Positions 38,787 to 48,240 of a stretch of DNA of 64,000 bases are shown here, in pieces. The notes under the pieces are model-generated. The model had not been told where the DNA came from. It worked only from the letters and a program-made list of their open reading frames with translations, and did not search any database. The stretch covers positions 62,001 through 126,000 of the forward strand of contig NZ_CP101166.1 of NCBI RefSeq assembly GCF_024298885.1. The letters are read 5' to 3'. The stretch's first letter is position 1, and every line of letters starts with the position of its first letter. The position numbers were made by a program, and so were the translations under genes. The stretch comes from Haloglomus halophilum (GTDB lineage Archaea; Halobacteriota; Halobacteria; Halobacteriales; Haloarculaceae).

Positions 38787-40117
38787 CGTGCGGTCACCTC
38801 CTCGGACTGCTCCGTGCTGAGGATGGTGTAGATGGCGTCGACCACGTCCTCCGGGCTGGAGACGTAGGCGACGGCGACGTTGGAGTCGCCGCCGAAGTGC
38901 TCCTCGACCTCCTCGGCGTGGGTCGCGTTGATGGCGTTGCCGGAGGGCTGGGTCTCCACGTACGCGTGCAGGTTCGCGGGAATCTCCTCCATCGCCGGGA
39001 TGACCCGCTCCTCGGTGTCGTTCGAGGAGTTCTCGCTATCGCCCGCGGCGAACACGTAGCGGTTCCACTCGTTCCAGGGGTAGCGCTCCTCCAGAATCTC
39101 CGCGGCGAGGTCGTACGCGCTACTGATGCGCGTGCCGCCGCCGCTGCGGATGCCGAAGAACTCCTCACGCTCGACCTCCCAGGCGTCGGCGTCGTGGGCG
39201 ATGTAGACGAACTCGGCGTTGTCGTACTTGCCCGTGAGATACCAGTCCAGCGGCGTGAACGTCCGCTCGACGAGTTCCCGCTTCTTCTCGCGCATCGACC
39301 CACTCACGTCGCGGATGTTGACCACGACGACGTTCTTCTCGCGCTCCTCGACGATCTCGGGGTAGCGGTACCGCTCGTCGTCGCGCCGGAACGGCACCTC
39401 GTCGATGCCGTCCCGGCGGATGCGGGTCGCCGTGGACTCACGCTCGACGTTGGCTTCCATCTCCTCGATACTGGCCCAGCGGTCCCGCTCCTCGCGGGGG
39501 ATGTCCTCGTAGGCCGTCTCGATCCACGGCCGGGAGACGGGGATGTGCTGCTCGCGGGCCCACTCGAACACCTTCGCCGGCCCCCAGCCCTCGACGCGGA
39601 GCGCCTCCTGCAGGTAGTTCTCGTCGAAGTCCATCGCGAGCTTGCGCTTCAGCCCCTTCTTGAACAGGCGCTCGAAGTCGAGGGTGGACGCGGGCCCCGT
39701 GCGCGTGATGTCCGTGAAGTCGCCCTCCTTCTCCTCGATGACCTTCTTCCCCTTCGGGTCGAGGTCCAGTCCGAGTTCCTCGTCGAGTTCCTGGGCGAAC
39801 TCCTCGGGGTCCATCTCGTAGTACTCGTGTTCGCCGCCCTCCTCGCCGGGCTCGCCGTCCTCGTCGCCGTCGCCCGGCTGCGGCTGTGGCTCGCCGACGG
39901 GTTGGCCCACGTCGGGCGTGTCGCCGTCGCCCTGGCCCACGCCGCCCATGTCGCGCTGGTCGTAGGCGAACTCCGGCAGGTCGACGATCTTGATGGGGAT
40001 CTTCACCTCGTCCGGGAGGGATTGGCCCATGTCGCCGTACTGGATGAACTCGGAGAGGTCCTGCCGCTTCTCCTCGCCCACTTCGCGATATCGTTCGAGG
40101 TCGTCTTTCAGTCCCAT
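38783..40117 (-). CDS. DUF444 (YeaH/YhbH) family protein with VWA-like domain
   Basis: The 444-residue protein has an acidic Gly/Asp/Pro-rich region (about 60-100) and a C-terminal von Willebrand A-like fold whose MIDAS motif is RDVSGSM (D270, S272, S274). YeaH proteins act with the YeaG/PrkA kinase in bacteria, and the genes are usually adjacent. Here about 0.8 kb of non-coding repeats separates it from the kinase genes. A TATA-like box just upstream suggests it can be transcribed on its own. spoVR follows with a four-base overlap. Confidence 0.93.
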   Translation of the reverse strand: MGLKDDLERYREVGEEKRQDLSEFIQYGDMGQSLPDEVKIPIKIVDLPEFAYDQRDMGGVGQGDGDTPDVGQPVGEPQPQPGDGDEDGEPGEEGGEHEYYEMDPEEFAQELDEELGLDLDPKGKKVIEEKEGDFTDITRTGPASTLDFERLFKKGLKRKLAMDFDENYLQEALRVEGWGPAKVFEWAREQHIPVSRPWIETAYEDIPREERDRWASIEEMEANVERESTATRIRRDGIDEVPFRRDDERYRYPEIVEEREKNVVVVNIRDVSGSMREKKRELVERTFTPLDWYLTGKYDNAEFVYIAHDADAWEVEREEFFGIRSGGGTRISSAYDLAAEILEERYPWNEWNRYVFAAGDSENSSNDTEERVIPAMEEIPANLHAYVETQPSGNAINATHAEEVEEHFGGDSNVAVAYVSSPEDVVDAIYTILSTEQSEEVTAR

Positions 40118-40144
40118 TACGTTGTTACCTCATCTATTATTTCT

Positions 40145-40155
40145 GAATTTAGATG
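40145..40155 (-). promoter_or_regulatory. TATA-like element before the DUF444 gene
   Basis: On the minus strand CATCTAAATTC lies about 33 bases before the ATG at 40117; a second A/T run (AATAATAG, 40133-40141) lies closer. Both sit between the GC-rich repeat block and the gene, in the only AT-rich part of the gap. This supports separate transcription of DUF444-spoVR. Confidence 0.45.
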
Positions 40156-40193
40156 TTTGTCCGTCGAGTACCCTGGTAATACCGGTGTGTGCG

Positions 40194-40991
40194 ACGGCGA
40201 CGGGGACGCTACCGAAGCCCTCGGGCGCTCGGGGTGCCGGGACTCGCTGCGCGCTTCCCTCACGGCTCGCGAGGCTCGCCGCTCACGGCGGCTTCGCCGC
40301 CGTTCGCTCGGGGGAGCTTCGCTCCCCCGCTGCTCGGTCCAGTGCTTGCTTCGTCCGGGCACCGTCGAGCGCCCTCGCCCTTCGGCAGTCCGCCAGGGTT
40401 CGGGGGGCAACCGGAGCATTCGCGCGTGGAGGTTCCATGGGGGCGCAGAGTCCCCACACCTCCCCGCGCGGGCGCCGGCGTGTTCCGGCACGCTCGCTTC
40501 GCTCGCGGTGGTCCGAGAGACGCCTGCGGCGTCTCTCGTCATCACGAAAGGCGGCGGAGCCGCCTTTCGAACGACCTCCACGGAAAGGGCGCCCGCGCGC
40601 TTCCTGTCCGTGGAACCGGCCGGCCGACCCGTCGCTCGGCTAGTGCGTGCCAGCCCCGTCAGTCCAACCGGCGCGCGCTGGCACCCGGCGGCCGGCTCAC
40701 CGCGGGCGACCTCGTGTCGCCCGCTCACCTGCCGGCCGCCGGAAGCCCCTGTGCGCGCGAGGGCTGAAGCGCGCAGCGCAGCGAGCACTGCAAGCGGCTG
40801 GGGAGGCACGAGGCCCACGGTCCCGACTGACCCACACGCGGTCCTGGTGGACTCGAAGGGCGAGGCCGCTCGGTGGTCCCCCGGCGATGTATGCACTGGA
40901 CTGAGTGCCGAACGGCGTGAGGCACGAGGGAAGCGCGCAGCGAGCCGCGGGGCCCCGAGCGGCCGAGGGCTTCGTAGGCGTCTCCGTCGTC
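40194..40991. repeat. GC-rich mosaic repeat block with long terminal inverted repeats
   Basis: The block fills the gap between prkA (second copy) and the DUF444 gene. Its left end (40194-40397) and right end (40843-40991) are imperfect inverted copies of each other, sharing CGAAGCCCTCGG, CGCTGCGCGCTTCCCTC, GTCCAGTGC and CTCGCCCTTCG in the same order. Inside are further hairpins (GGCGGCTTCGCCGCC, GGGGGAGCTTCGCTCCCCC, GAGACGCCTGCGGCGTCTC, AGGCGGCGGAGCCGCCT). The part 40652-40850 recurs inverted at 59487-59671. Frames stay open here in several directions only because of the high GC; I see no protein-coding signal. Confidence 0.75.
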
Positions 40992-41039
40992 CCTGACGAC
41001 ATCCGAATCCAAACCGGACACGACCACGGAACATCCTCA

Positions 41040-43442
41040 TCACTCCCATCGGTAGCTCACCTGGCCCATGACGTGCCGGCTCGTGAGTTCGGCCGACGCC
41101 TCCGAGTAGTCGAACAGTTCCTGCATGTTCCGGATGGTATCTGATTTGACAGAAGCCGTCTCCGTCCCGGACGGCGGGTCGTCCCACTGGTCGGGGTCGA
41201 AGTCCGGGAACGTCCGGCGGACGTCGTCCCAGTCGTGGCTGCCCAGCACCGTCTCGATGACCGGAATCTCCTTGACGTTCACATCTTCCACCCGGAAGTC
41301 CTCGTCGCGGTGGCGCCAGGCGTGGCGGTTGAGGGCGGTGACGACCTTCTCGGCGCGGAACTCCTCGACGGCCGCGTCGGGCTCGGTCCCGTCGTAGTCG
41401 TCCTCGTCGAACCGGCCGAGGTGCTCGGTCTCGAACACCTTCATCTTCAGCGGGTCCGGCTCCTCCAGTTCGCCGCGCTCGTTCTCGATCCCCTCGTCCT
41501 CGACCCACGCGTAGACGTGCTCGATGTACTCCTCGACGGTGGCCTCGTCGACGCGCTTCTCGCGCATGATGGCCTCCAGCACGTCGTCCTCCTGCTCGGT
41601 GAACACGTGGTTCTTGATGGGGACGAGCCGGTTCTCGAACTCCGTCTTCTCGTTGGGCCCGAAGACGGGCGTGTCGCTCAGCTCCTCGGCCATCCGGTTG
41701 AGCACGTCGCGGGGCATCACCACGTCCTCGACCGGGAGGTCGGGGTGGTGGCGGTCCTGCACCTCGTGGAGCAGGTCCGCGATGATGTCCCGCGTGTACG
41801 TGACGGGGATGCCCGTCTCTCCGTCCTCGGCGTCGGCGTCGAAGTCGAACTCCTCCTTCTCCCGGCGCTCGTCGCCGTCCTGCAGGTAGCCCCGGTCGAA
41901 CACCAGGGCCTTGTCCACGAGGTCCAGCCCGGGCGGGACGTCCTCGCCGTCGAGTCGCGTGACGACCGCGTACAGCGCGGCCGCCTCGATGGTGTGCGGG
42001 GCGAGTTCCTTCTCCCGGACGACACCCTCGCCGTCGCGGACGCGGATGGTGACCGGCTGGCGGATGCGCGCCGCCAGCTCGTCGTAGGAGTCGGCGGTCC
42101 AGACCGTCGTCTCGTTGGTGAGTTCGCGCTGGATGAGTTCGGCCTCCAGCGAGAGGTTCGTCAGGTAGGTGAACTCGTGCTTGTCGAGGCGCCGCTTCAG
42201 GGCCTTCAGCGGGTCCGACCCCGAGCGGTCGGCGTGCTGGTTCAGTCTCGCTTCGAGGTCCGGGTTCGAGATGATGATCATCTGCGTGTCGATGTCCATC
42301 CCGATGCCCTTGTCCAGTTTCACGCTCCCCTCGTCGGGGACGTTGAGCAGTTTCTGCAGCAGGTCGGCGTGCTGGGCGGCGTCCTCGACGATGGTGAGGA
42401 GGCCGTTCCCCTGCGAGAGGACGCCGTCGTAGCTGAACGCCTGCGGGTTCTTGCGCCCCCGCGAGTCGAGTTCGCGGAGCATCCCGGCCATCCACGAGCC
42501 GACGAGCCGCTCCTTGGGCGAGCCGTCGTCCTCCGAGTGGAGGACGCCGATGCCCTGGCCAACGTCGGCGACGTAGTTCTTCACCCGGAGGTGCTTCGGG
42601 TCCGTCACCGCCGAGAACAGGTCCTCGACACCCTGCCGGCGGTACTGCTCCTCGAGAAAGTCGTACGCCTCCCGCGAGAACGGGTCCAGCCGCCCCTCCA
42701 CGCGGATGGGGATGTGGTCGTCCAGCCGGGCGTTCAGCTCGGCGAGCAGGTCCTCGCGCACGTCCTCGGGGAACACCGCCAGTGGGTGGACCTGCACGGG
42801 CGAGGCGTACCAGTCGTCCTCGTCCGGTTCCGGCGGGCCCCCGCCGCCGTAGGTCATCGCGCTCGCGCCGCTGTCGGCACCCGCGACGTTCCACTCGACG
42901 GTGTAGCGCCGACCCTCGGGCGTCTTGCTGAACTCCCGGAGCCCGTTGATGAGACACCGCTTCAGCTCGGACTTGCCGGTCGCGGTCGGACCCTCCAGCC
43001 AGACGATCTTCTCGTCCTTGCCCCGCCCCGCGGCGATGGAGCGGAGGTCGTCGACGAACGCGTTCAGCACCTCCGTGTTGCCGAGGATGGCGTGCTCGCC
43101 GTCGTTGTGCGGGTCGTCGAAGAAGCAGTAGCGCTGCTTCTCCTCGCCCTCCTCGACGACGGTGCGGCGGCCGGCGGCCTCGATGGCCTGCAGCAGGTAC
43201 TTCGAGGCGTGGCTCGCGGTCCCCGGGTTCTCGAACAGTTCCTCGACGTACTCCGAGAGCGACATCGGCGGCTCGTAGGTCGCCTCCAGGCTCTCGTCGG
43301 CCGCGTCGATGAACGAGGCCGCGTCACGAGCGACACCGCCGTCGGACCGGCGGCCCGACGAGGCTCGGCTCGCGTCGCTCGCCTCACCTCCATCTGCGAC
43401 CTCGTCGTCGGTCGGTTCCTCGCCACGGTTGTCGTCGGTCAT
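41040..43442 (-). CDS. PrkA-family serine protein kinase, second paralogue
   Basis: The 800-residue protein has an AAA+-like core with Walker A GPTATGKS (151-158) and a PrkA C-terminal region (EEYIEHVYAWVEDE). Residues 1-50 are an acidic, low-complexity extension not found in the other copy. Between Walker A and the middle it carries an insertion with MTYGGGGPPEPDEDDW. Bacterial PrkA/YeaG is a stress-linked Ser kinase or AAA protease-like protein. It starts one base after the stop of the first paralogue, so the two are co-translated and may form one complex. Confidence 0.93.
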   Translation of the reverse strand: MTDDNRGEEPTDDEVADGGEASDASRASSGRRSDGGVARDAASFIDAADESLEATYEPPMSLSEYVEELFENPGTASHASKYLLQAIEAAGRRTVVEEGEEKQRYCFFDDPHNDGEHAILGNTEVLNAFVDDLRSIAAGRGKDEKIVWLEGPTATGKSELKRCLINGLREFSKTPEGRRYTVEWNVAGADSGASAMTYGGGGPPEPDEDDWYASPVQVHPLAVFPEDVREDLLAELNARLDDHIPIRVEGRLDPFSREAYDFLEEQYRRQGVEDLFSAVTDPKHLRVKNYVADVGQGIGVLHSEDDGSPKERLVGSWMAGMLRELDSRGRKNPQAFSYDGVLSQGNGLLTIVEDAAQHADLLQKLLNVPDEGSVKLDKGIGMDIDTQMIIISNPDLEARLNQHADRSGSDPLKALKRRLDKHEFTYLTNLSLEAELIQRELTNETTVWTADSYDELAARIRQPVTIRVRDGEGVVREKELAPHTIEAAALYAVVTRLDGEDVPPGLDLVDKALVFDRGYLQDGDERREKEEFDFDADAEDGETGIPVTYTRDIIADLLHEVQDRHHPDLPVEDVVMPRDVLNRMAEELSDTPVFGPNEKTEFENRLVPIKNHVFTEQEDDVLEAIMREKRVDEATVEEYIEHVYAWVEDEGIENERGELEEPDPLKMKVFETEHLGRFDEDDYDGTEPDAAVEEFRAEKVVTALNRHAWRHRDEDFRVEDVNVKEIPVIETVLGSHDWDDVRRTFPDFDPDQWDDPPSGTETASVKSDTIRNMQELFDYSEASAELTSRHVMGQVSYRWE

Positions 43443-43443
43443 A

Positions 43444-45513
43444 TCAGTCTTCCATCTCCGTCTTGGCGACCTCGGCGCCGGCGAACTCGAGCACCTCTCT
43501 GGCCCCGTCTTCGGAGTAGCCCTGGTCGGTCAGGGCCTGCACCCAGGCGGACCGCTCGTCGTCGTCCATCTCCCCGCTCGACACGAGTGCCGAGAAGTTG
43601 ATGTTGTGCTTCTTGTCCTCCCAGAGCTTGCGTTCGAGCGCCCGGCGCAGCCGGTCGTTGTCCTGCGGGTCGAACGTCTCCCCCTCGCGCGCTCTGCGGG
43701 AGACCCAGTTGGCGACCTCCTGGCGGAAGTCGTTCTTCCGGTCCTCCGGGATGTCGAGTTTCTCCTCGACGTCGCGCAGGAACTTCTCGTCGGGCTCCTG
43801 CTCGCGACCCGTAATCTCGTCCTCGACGGTGTCGTCGTCGATGTAGGCCATGACGTGGTCCATGTACTTCTCGCCCTGGCGCTGGATCTCGTCGAGGTCG
43901 TAGGCGAGCGCGTGGCGCACGTCCTCGATGGCACGCTCCTTGTACTCCTCGCGGACGAGTTCCAGGTAGCGGTAGTAGGTCTCGAAGTTCTCCTGCGGGA
44001 TGGAGCCGTGGTTCTCCAGGTTCTCCTCGAGGTGGTTGAACGTGGTGAGCGGCGAGAGGAACCCCCGGCCCCGGTGCATCGAGTCCATGATGGCCTCGGC
44101 GATCTCGTCGCCGATGAACCGCGGACTGACCCCGTCCATCCCCTCGCCGAGGTCGGTGGTCTCCTCGGCCTCGTCGCGGAGCTTCTTCACGTCGATGTCC
44201 TCACCCTCGTCGATCTCGCCGTTGTAGGCCTTCGCCTTCTGGACGACGCCGACCTGCCCGCCGTCGGGCTCGGCGATGCGCGTGAGGACGCCGAACAGCC
44301 CGGCCATCTGGAGGGTGTGGGGCTCGACGTGGATATCCGGCACGTCGGCGTTGTGGAGCATCTTCTCGTAGATGCGGGCCTCCTCCGCGTACTGGAGGAC
44401 GTACGGGAAGTCGATGCGTTTGGTCCGGTCGTTGAACGCCTCCATCTTCTCGTCGCCCTTCTTGTCCCGGTACTCGGGCATGTTCGTCCGGCCGACGATG
44501 ACCTGGTCGATGTCGATGCGGGGGTTGTTCTTCGGCTTGATCGTCTGCTCCTGGGTGGCGTGCAGGAAGTCATAGAGGAACTCGCGCTGCAGTTTGAGCA
44601 ACTCCTCGCCCGAGAAGATACCGCGGTTCGCGTTGCAGAACGCCCCGCTGTAGTCGAATGCTCGCGGGTCCGACTCCCCGTAGACCGCGATCTTCGAGTA
44701 GTTGACATCCCCCGTCAGCTCCGTCTCGTCCTGGTTCTTCTTGTCCTTGGGCTCGAACGTCTCGATGCCCTGGCGCTTGTTCTCGTCGGCGATGAACCGG
44801 ACGATCTCGATGTGGTTCTCCAGAACCGTCTGCAGGTCGTCGTCGTACTCCTCCAGCAGCCGGTCCATGTAGAACTCGCTGGCCGGGTCCAGCGACTGCT
44901 CGTTGCGGATGGTGTAGGGCGCGTCGAGCGCCTCGTTCACCCGTTCCAGAACGCGGTCGCGCTGCTTCTGTGGCAGCAGCACGAGCGGGTCCTGGTTCAT
45001 CGGCGACCGGACCGTGTCGTCGGCCGGGTCCTGGTCGCGGATGACATCGCCCAGGTTGGTCCAGCGGAAGGTGTACATCCGGCCCTCGTCGGTGGCGGTG
45101 TAATCCTCGTAGTAGGTCCGGACCTGGCGGTCGAACTCGGACTTCCCGGAGCCGACCGGCCCCAGGAGCAGTTTGATACGCTTCTCGGGGCCCAGTCCAC
45201 GGGCGCCGGATTTCACCTTGTTGACGAACTCGTGGATGGACTCGTGGACGGCACGGCCGTAGAACGTGTTCTCGCCGTCGTTCAGCGGGTCCTCGCTGGC
45301 GAGCAGGTACTCGACGACGCCGGCGTCCTCGTCGTATTCGGTCCCGTAGTAGTCGAACATGTCCGCGACGCGCTGGTGGGCGTTGCGCGCGATGCGCGGG
45401 TGGTCGTAGACCTCGTCGAGGTACCACTCGAAGGAGTGGGTCTCGCGGAGGTCCTCGGGGATGGTATCACGGTACTCCTGGCTGAGTGCTTCGAGGCTCT
45501 CTCGTTCGCTCAT
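43444..45513 (-). CDS. prkA: PrkA-family serine protein kinase, first paralogue
   Basis: The 689-residue protein is the closer match to bacterial PrkA/YeaG in length. Walker A is GPVGSGKS (118-125); the family words LNDGENTFYG before it and IVGRTNMPEYRDKK in the middle are clear. The C-terminal half corresponds to the region once likened to eukaryotic kinases. It is the first gene of the stress cluster prkA-prkA-repeat-DUF444-spoVR, equivalent to yeaG-yeaH and ycgB of E. coli. The 487-base gap upstream holds its control region. Confidence 0.95.
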   Translation of the reverse strand: MSERESLEALSQEYRDTIPEDLRETHSFEWYLDEVYDHPRIARNAHQRVADMFDYYGTEYDEDAGVVEYLLASEDPLNDGENTFYGRAVHESIHEFVNKVKSGARGLGPEKRIKLLLGPVGSGKSEFDRQVRTYYEDYTATDEGRMYTFRWTNLGDVIRDQDPADDTVRSPMNQDPLVLLPQKQRDRVLERVNEALDAPYTIRNEQSLDPASEFYMDRLLEEYDDDLQTVLENHIEIVRFIADENKRQGIETFEPKDKKNQDETELTGDVNYSKIAVYGESDPRAFDYSGAFCNANRGIFSGEELLKLQREFLYDFLHATQEQTIKPKNNPRIDIDQVIVGRTNMPEYRDKKGDEKMEAFNDRTKRIDFPYVLQYAEEARIYEKMLHNADVPDIHVEPHTLQMAGLFGVLTRIAEPDGGQVGVVQKAKAYNGEIDEGEDIDVKKLRDEAEETTDLGEGMDGVSPRFIGDEIAEAIMDSMHRGRGFLSPLTTFNHLEENLENHGSIPQENFETYYRYLELVREEYKERAIEDVRHALAYDLDEIQRQGEKYMDHVMAYIDDDTVEDEITGREQEPDEKFLRDVEEKLDIPEDRKNDFRQEVANWVSRRAREGETFDPQDNDRLRRALERKLWEDKKHNINFSALVSSGEMDDDERSAWVQALTDQGYSEDGAREVLEFAGAEVAKTEMED

Positions 45514-46000
45514 GTGTTGGTCTGGGTGGTCGTCATCTCGGGGGGATGGGTCACAGCCGTGGGCCCACCGTCACGGCGGCCGCGGTCGGTATCGACACGG
45601 AGCTGGGGCCCGCCCCCTACGTACCGGCGGAGGAACCGCGGGCACGGGAGTCCGGCCCGGGGGCCGCTCGCACGGAACCGGGGATGAGTGTATTGTGGCA
45701 TGAGTGGGCGTACCACACTCCGGCGCCGGCACCGACGTCACGGGGCGACGTAACGGGGAGCACGGCCGGGGCGTTCGGTGGCTCGGCGCCACCGCACTAT
45801 ATTAACCATGAGAGTCCGTCACTCATAAGTTTTGCCGCAATCACCCCGAGAGAACACGACCGTCCACCGCCGAAACCACACGCCGACGCGCTGGTGCGAC
45901 GGACTACCAAGCTCCCTGGCAGAGCGGCGCTTATATACCTTCCGGCCAGCCGGTGTCGGAACCGCCGGACTCAGGGACACCGACGGCGTACCGGCGGGCG
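45514..46000. other. 487-base control region between prkA and the next gene
   Basis: Most of it is GC-rich and without a convincing gene. An AT-rich island at 45795-45835 has ACTATATTAACC next to an imperfect palindrome, ATGAGAGTCCGTCACTCAT (45807-45825), which could serve prkA on the minus strand (leader of about 260 bases) or an unseen small RNA on the plus strand. The last part holds the TATA box of the gene at 46001. I see no TATA-like element within 50 bases of the prkA start, so a long leader is likely. Confidence 0.4.
45931..45940 (+). promoter_or_regulatory. TATA box deciding the start at 46001
   Basis: TTATATACCT is centred at about 45935, so transcription should begin near 45960. 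A possible GTG start at 45953 would then lie upstream of the RNA, and the ATG at 46001 is the first usable start. Confidence 0.6.
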
Positions 46001-46417
46001 ATGACCGACGACGCGCGGGACCCCGGGACCTCACTCGACCCGGCGACGCTCCCCGATGGCTGGCGGGTCTGGAGCGACGACGACCAGCGGACGGTCCTCG
46101 TCTACCGACCGGATATCTTCGATGGCGGCGCATTCCCCGCACCGTGTCTGCCGACCCTCTACGTCACCCACGGGCGGCGCGACCGCCGGCCCGGCGTCGA
46201 GCGCGAGGCTCCGCCGGGTGCGTCGTGGGTCGTGACGCTCTACCTCGAACCCGACGTGTCGGCCCCGGAGGAACGGTACGATACGCGGGGGGCCGCAGTG
46301 GAGGGTGCCCGCGAACTGGCCGCGGAGTTCGCACGCGGGGACGTGGACTACCGCGACCTCTATCAGGTCCCTCGCGAGGACTACTTCGACGAGCTGGACC
46401 GGCTGACCGGTGAGTGA
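46001..46417 (+). CDS. haloarchaeal conserved protein of unknown function
   Basis: The 138-residue acidic protein has a beta-rich first half (LPDGWRVWSDDDQRTVLVYR, then a strand SWVVTLYLEP) and a helical C-terminus ending DYFDELDRL. It lacks membrane segments and cysteine clusters. It resembles small conserved haloarchaeal proteins such as those called DUF5820, which I state only from memory. A TATA box at 45931-45940 fixes the ATG. Its 3' end is only six bases from the convergent lipoprotein gene. Confidence 0.75.
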   Translation: MTDDARDPGTSLDPATLPDGWRVWSDDDQRTVLVYRPDIFDGGAFPAPCLPTLYVTHGRRDRRPGVEREAPPGASWVVTLYLEPDVSAPEERYDTRGAAVEGARELAAEFARGDVDYRDLYQVPREDYFDELDRLTGE

Positions 46418-46423
46418 CGGCCG

Positions 46424-47683
46424 CTACGCGAGACTGCTCCGTGCCACCGCCAGGGAGCCGTCGGCCTCGACCATCACCTGCAGGTCGTCGCCGGACTCGT
46501 CGACCTGCCAGTCCACCCGTTCCTCGCGTCCGTCCAGCAGGAGTCGCGTGTCGTAGACGCCGCGCTTCGCCACGAGGGCCTCGGTCTGCCCCTTCCCGCC
46601 GGCGGCCAGCGCCACGTCGCGCTCGACGGCCGTGCGGTCCCCGTCGCGGACGACCAGTTCCAGCTGCCGGTCGGCGCCGCTCCGGTTGACCCACTCGAGT
46701 CGGGCGGGGTCGGCCACGTTCTCCGACGGGTCGCTCGACTCGTACGGGAGCGAGGCCGCCTCGCACTCCCCACTCGCCCGGTCCGGGAGGTCCTCGACGG
46801 GCCGTGTCTCGACGGAGAGCGTCCCGTCACCGGAGACGTCGACGAGTGCCCCCTGCGGGTCGTCGGCGGCGGTCGCCGTCGCGAGCGTCGTCTCCGCACT
46901 CGCGTCCCGGCCCAGCGACGCCCGTACCGTGTGGGTCGCGGCCTCGCGGAGGAACGCTCCGTACCGGACGACCGAAGCCGGCGCCGAGGGCTCCCACGGT
47001 GGCGTCTCGGCCACCAGTTCCCCGCCGACCGTCGCCGTGACGCGGACCGGGTGGGACTCGCAATCCCGGTTGCGGACGACGAGCGGCCGGGGCTCGTCCA
47101 GCAGTTCCCGTCCGTACCGGCCGACGGTGCTGAACCGCGTGGTATCGCCACGCTGGGGCGTGATGCCGACGGTGGCGTGCCTGACGGCCGGGCGGGCCAC
47201 GCGGACGAGCAGCAGGTCCGTCGTGATGTCGTCCGTGCCGGCGGTACCGGGGTAGCGCGCCGCGAGCGTCACCGTCTCGCCCGCGACCCGCGCCGAGACG
47301 AGTTCGAGGTCCGGAACGGAGGACGACTGGGACTCCTGAACGCAGACGACGCTCGCGGCGTCGTAGTCGGTCTCCCTGAGAAACGCGGGGGCCTCGCTCC
47401 CGGCTTCGTCGCCTTCGAGTGCGGTCGCGAGTCGCTCGCCGTGGCTCGCCGTCGTCGCCACCGCGAGGTAGTTGCCACCGACCGCACGCTGGGCGAACGG
47501 GGCGTCCAGCCGGCCGAGTTCCGGCGTGCCGTTGGCGGTGAGCGTCCCCGTGACGGTCGCCTCGGTGCCGGTCGGCGTCGACCCGGCACCGGGCGTCGTG
47601 CCGCCGTCCACCGGCCCGTCCGTACAGCCCGCCAGGCCGGCGAGGGCGCCACCCGCGAGGGCGAGATACTGCCGTCGTTGCAT
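46424..47683 (-). CDS. Tat-exported lipoprotein
   Basis: The N-terminus MQRRQYLALAGGALAGLAGC has the twin arginine (3-4) and a lipobox with the cysteine at 20, so the folded protein is exported by Tat and lipid-anchored. A Gly/Thr linker follows, then about 370 residues of beta-rich, mostly acidic sequence with single cysteines far apart. No catalytic motif is seen; it may be a binding or structural surface protein. The UPF0179 gene is divergent. Confidence 0.82.
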   Translation of the reverse strand: MQRRQYLALAGGALAGLAGCTDGPVDGGTTPGAGSTPTGTEATVTGTLTANGTPELGRLDAPFAQRAVGGNYLAVATTASHGERLATALEGDEAGSEAPAFLRETDYDAASVVCVQESQSSSVPDLELVSARVAGETVTLAARYPGTAGTDDITTDLLLVRVARPAVRHATVGITPQRGDTTRFSTVGRYGRELLDEPRPLVVRNRDCESHPVRVTATVGGELVAETPPWEPSAPASVVRYGAFLREAATHTVRASLGRDASAETTLATATAADDPQGALVDVSGDGTLSVETRPVEDLPDRASGECEAASLPYESSDPSENVADPARLEWVNRSGADRQLELVVRDGDRTAVERDVALAAGGKGQTEALVAKRGVYDTRLLLDGREERVDWQVDESGDDLQVMVEADGSLAVARSSLA

Positions 47684-47789
47684 GGCTGTCGAGGGGTCGC
47701 CAGCGGGTATATGCCTTCCAGAGAGTCAAGCCGCCGTTTGACCGGCCGGCGCCCGGGTGCTTTTCACCCGTCGCGGCGAACCGTCGGCC

Positions 47790-48239
47790 ATGTCGAAGGT
47801 CACGCTCATCGGGACCCGGCTCGCGGAACCGGGGACCGAGTTCGTCTACGGCGGCGAGGCGAGCGGCTGTGCGGGCTGTCCCTACCGGAACCAGTGTCTC
47901 AACCTGACCGAGGGCCGCAAGTACCGCGTCACCGAGGTCCGCGACGGCGGGCAGACGCTGGAATGTGCGATGCACGACACCGGCGTCCGCGCGGTGGAGG
48001 TGGAGCCGGCACCCATCACGGCGAACGTCGCCGCCACCTCCGCGTACGCCGGCAGCCGCGTCTCGCTGGAGGGGCCCTGCCCACACACGGAGTGCCCGAG
48101 TCACGAGTTCTGCGAACCCGACGGCGCGGAGTTCGACGCGGAGTACCGCATCGACGAGGTGCTCGGCGACCCGCCACACGACCACTGCGCGCTGGGCCGG
48201 GACCTGGAACTGGTGGAGTTCGAGGCACCCGGAGAGTAG
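47790..48239 (+). CDS. UPF0179 family protein
   Basis: The 149-residue archaeal protein has a cysteine cluster CAGCPYRNQC (C27, C30, C36) near the start and more cysteines in LECAMHD, GPCPHTECPSHEFC and DHCALG, so it probably binds zinc or an iron-sulfur cluster. The family is archaeal and uncharacterised. The ATG at 47790 is used; an upstream ATG 33 bases before lies in the promoter. The methyltransferase start follows one base after its stop. Confidence 0.9.
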   Translation: MSKVTLIGTRLAEPGTEFVYGGEASGCAGCPYRNQCLNLTEGRKYRVTEVRDGGQTLECAMHDTGVRAVEVEPAPITANVAATSAYAGSRVSLEGPCPHTECPSHEFCEPDGAEFDAEYRIDEVLGDPPHDHCALGRDLELVEFEAPGE

Positions 48240-48240
48240 C

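Noticed and set aside
40194..40991. Intact insertion sequence
   Set aside because: It has long inverted ends but no transposase frame, and I could not see a target-site duplication.
40117..41039. Proteins encoded in the repeat block between prkA and the DUF444 gene
   Set aside because: Open frames exist in several directions, but the block is made of hairpins and inverted modules, codon use is not haloarchaeal-like and no frame is kept in the second copy at 59.5-59.9 kb.
45514..46000. A small gene in the prkA control region
   Set aside because: Open stretches are present on both strands, but none has a start near a TATA-like box or a recognisable sequence.
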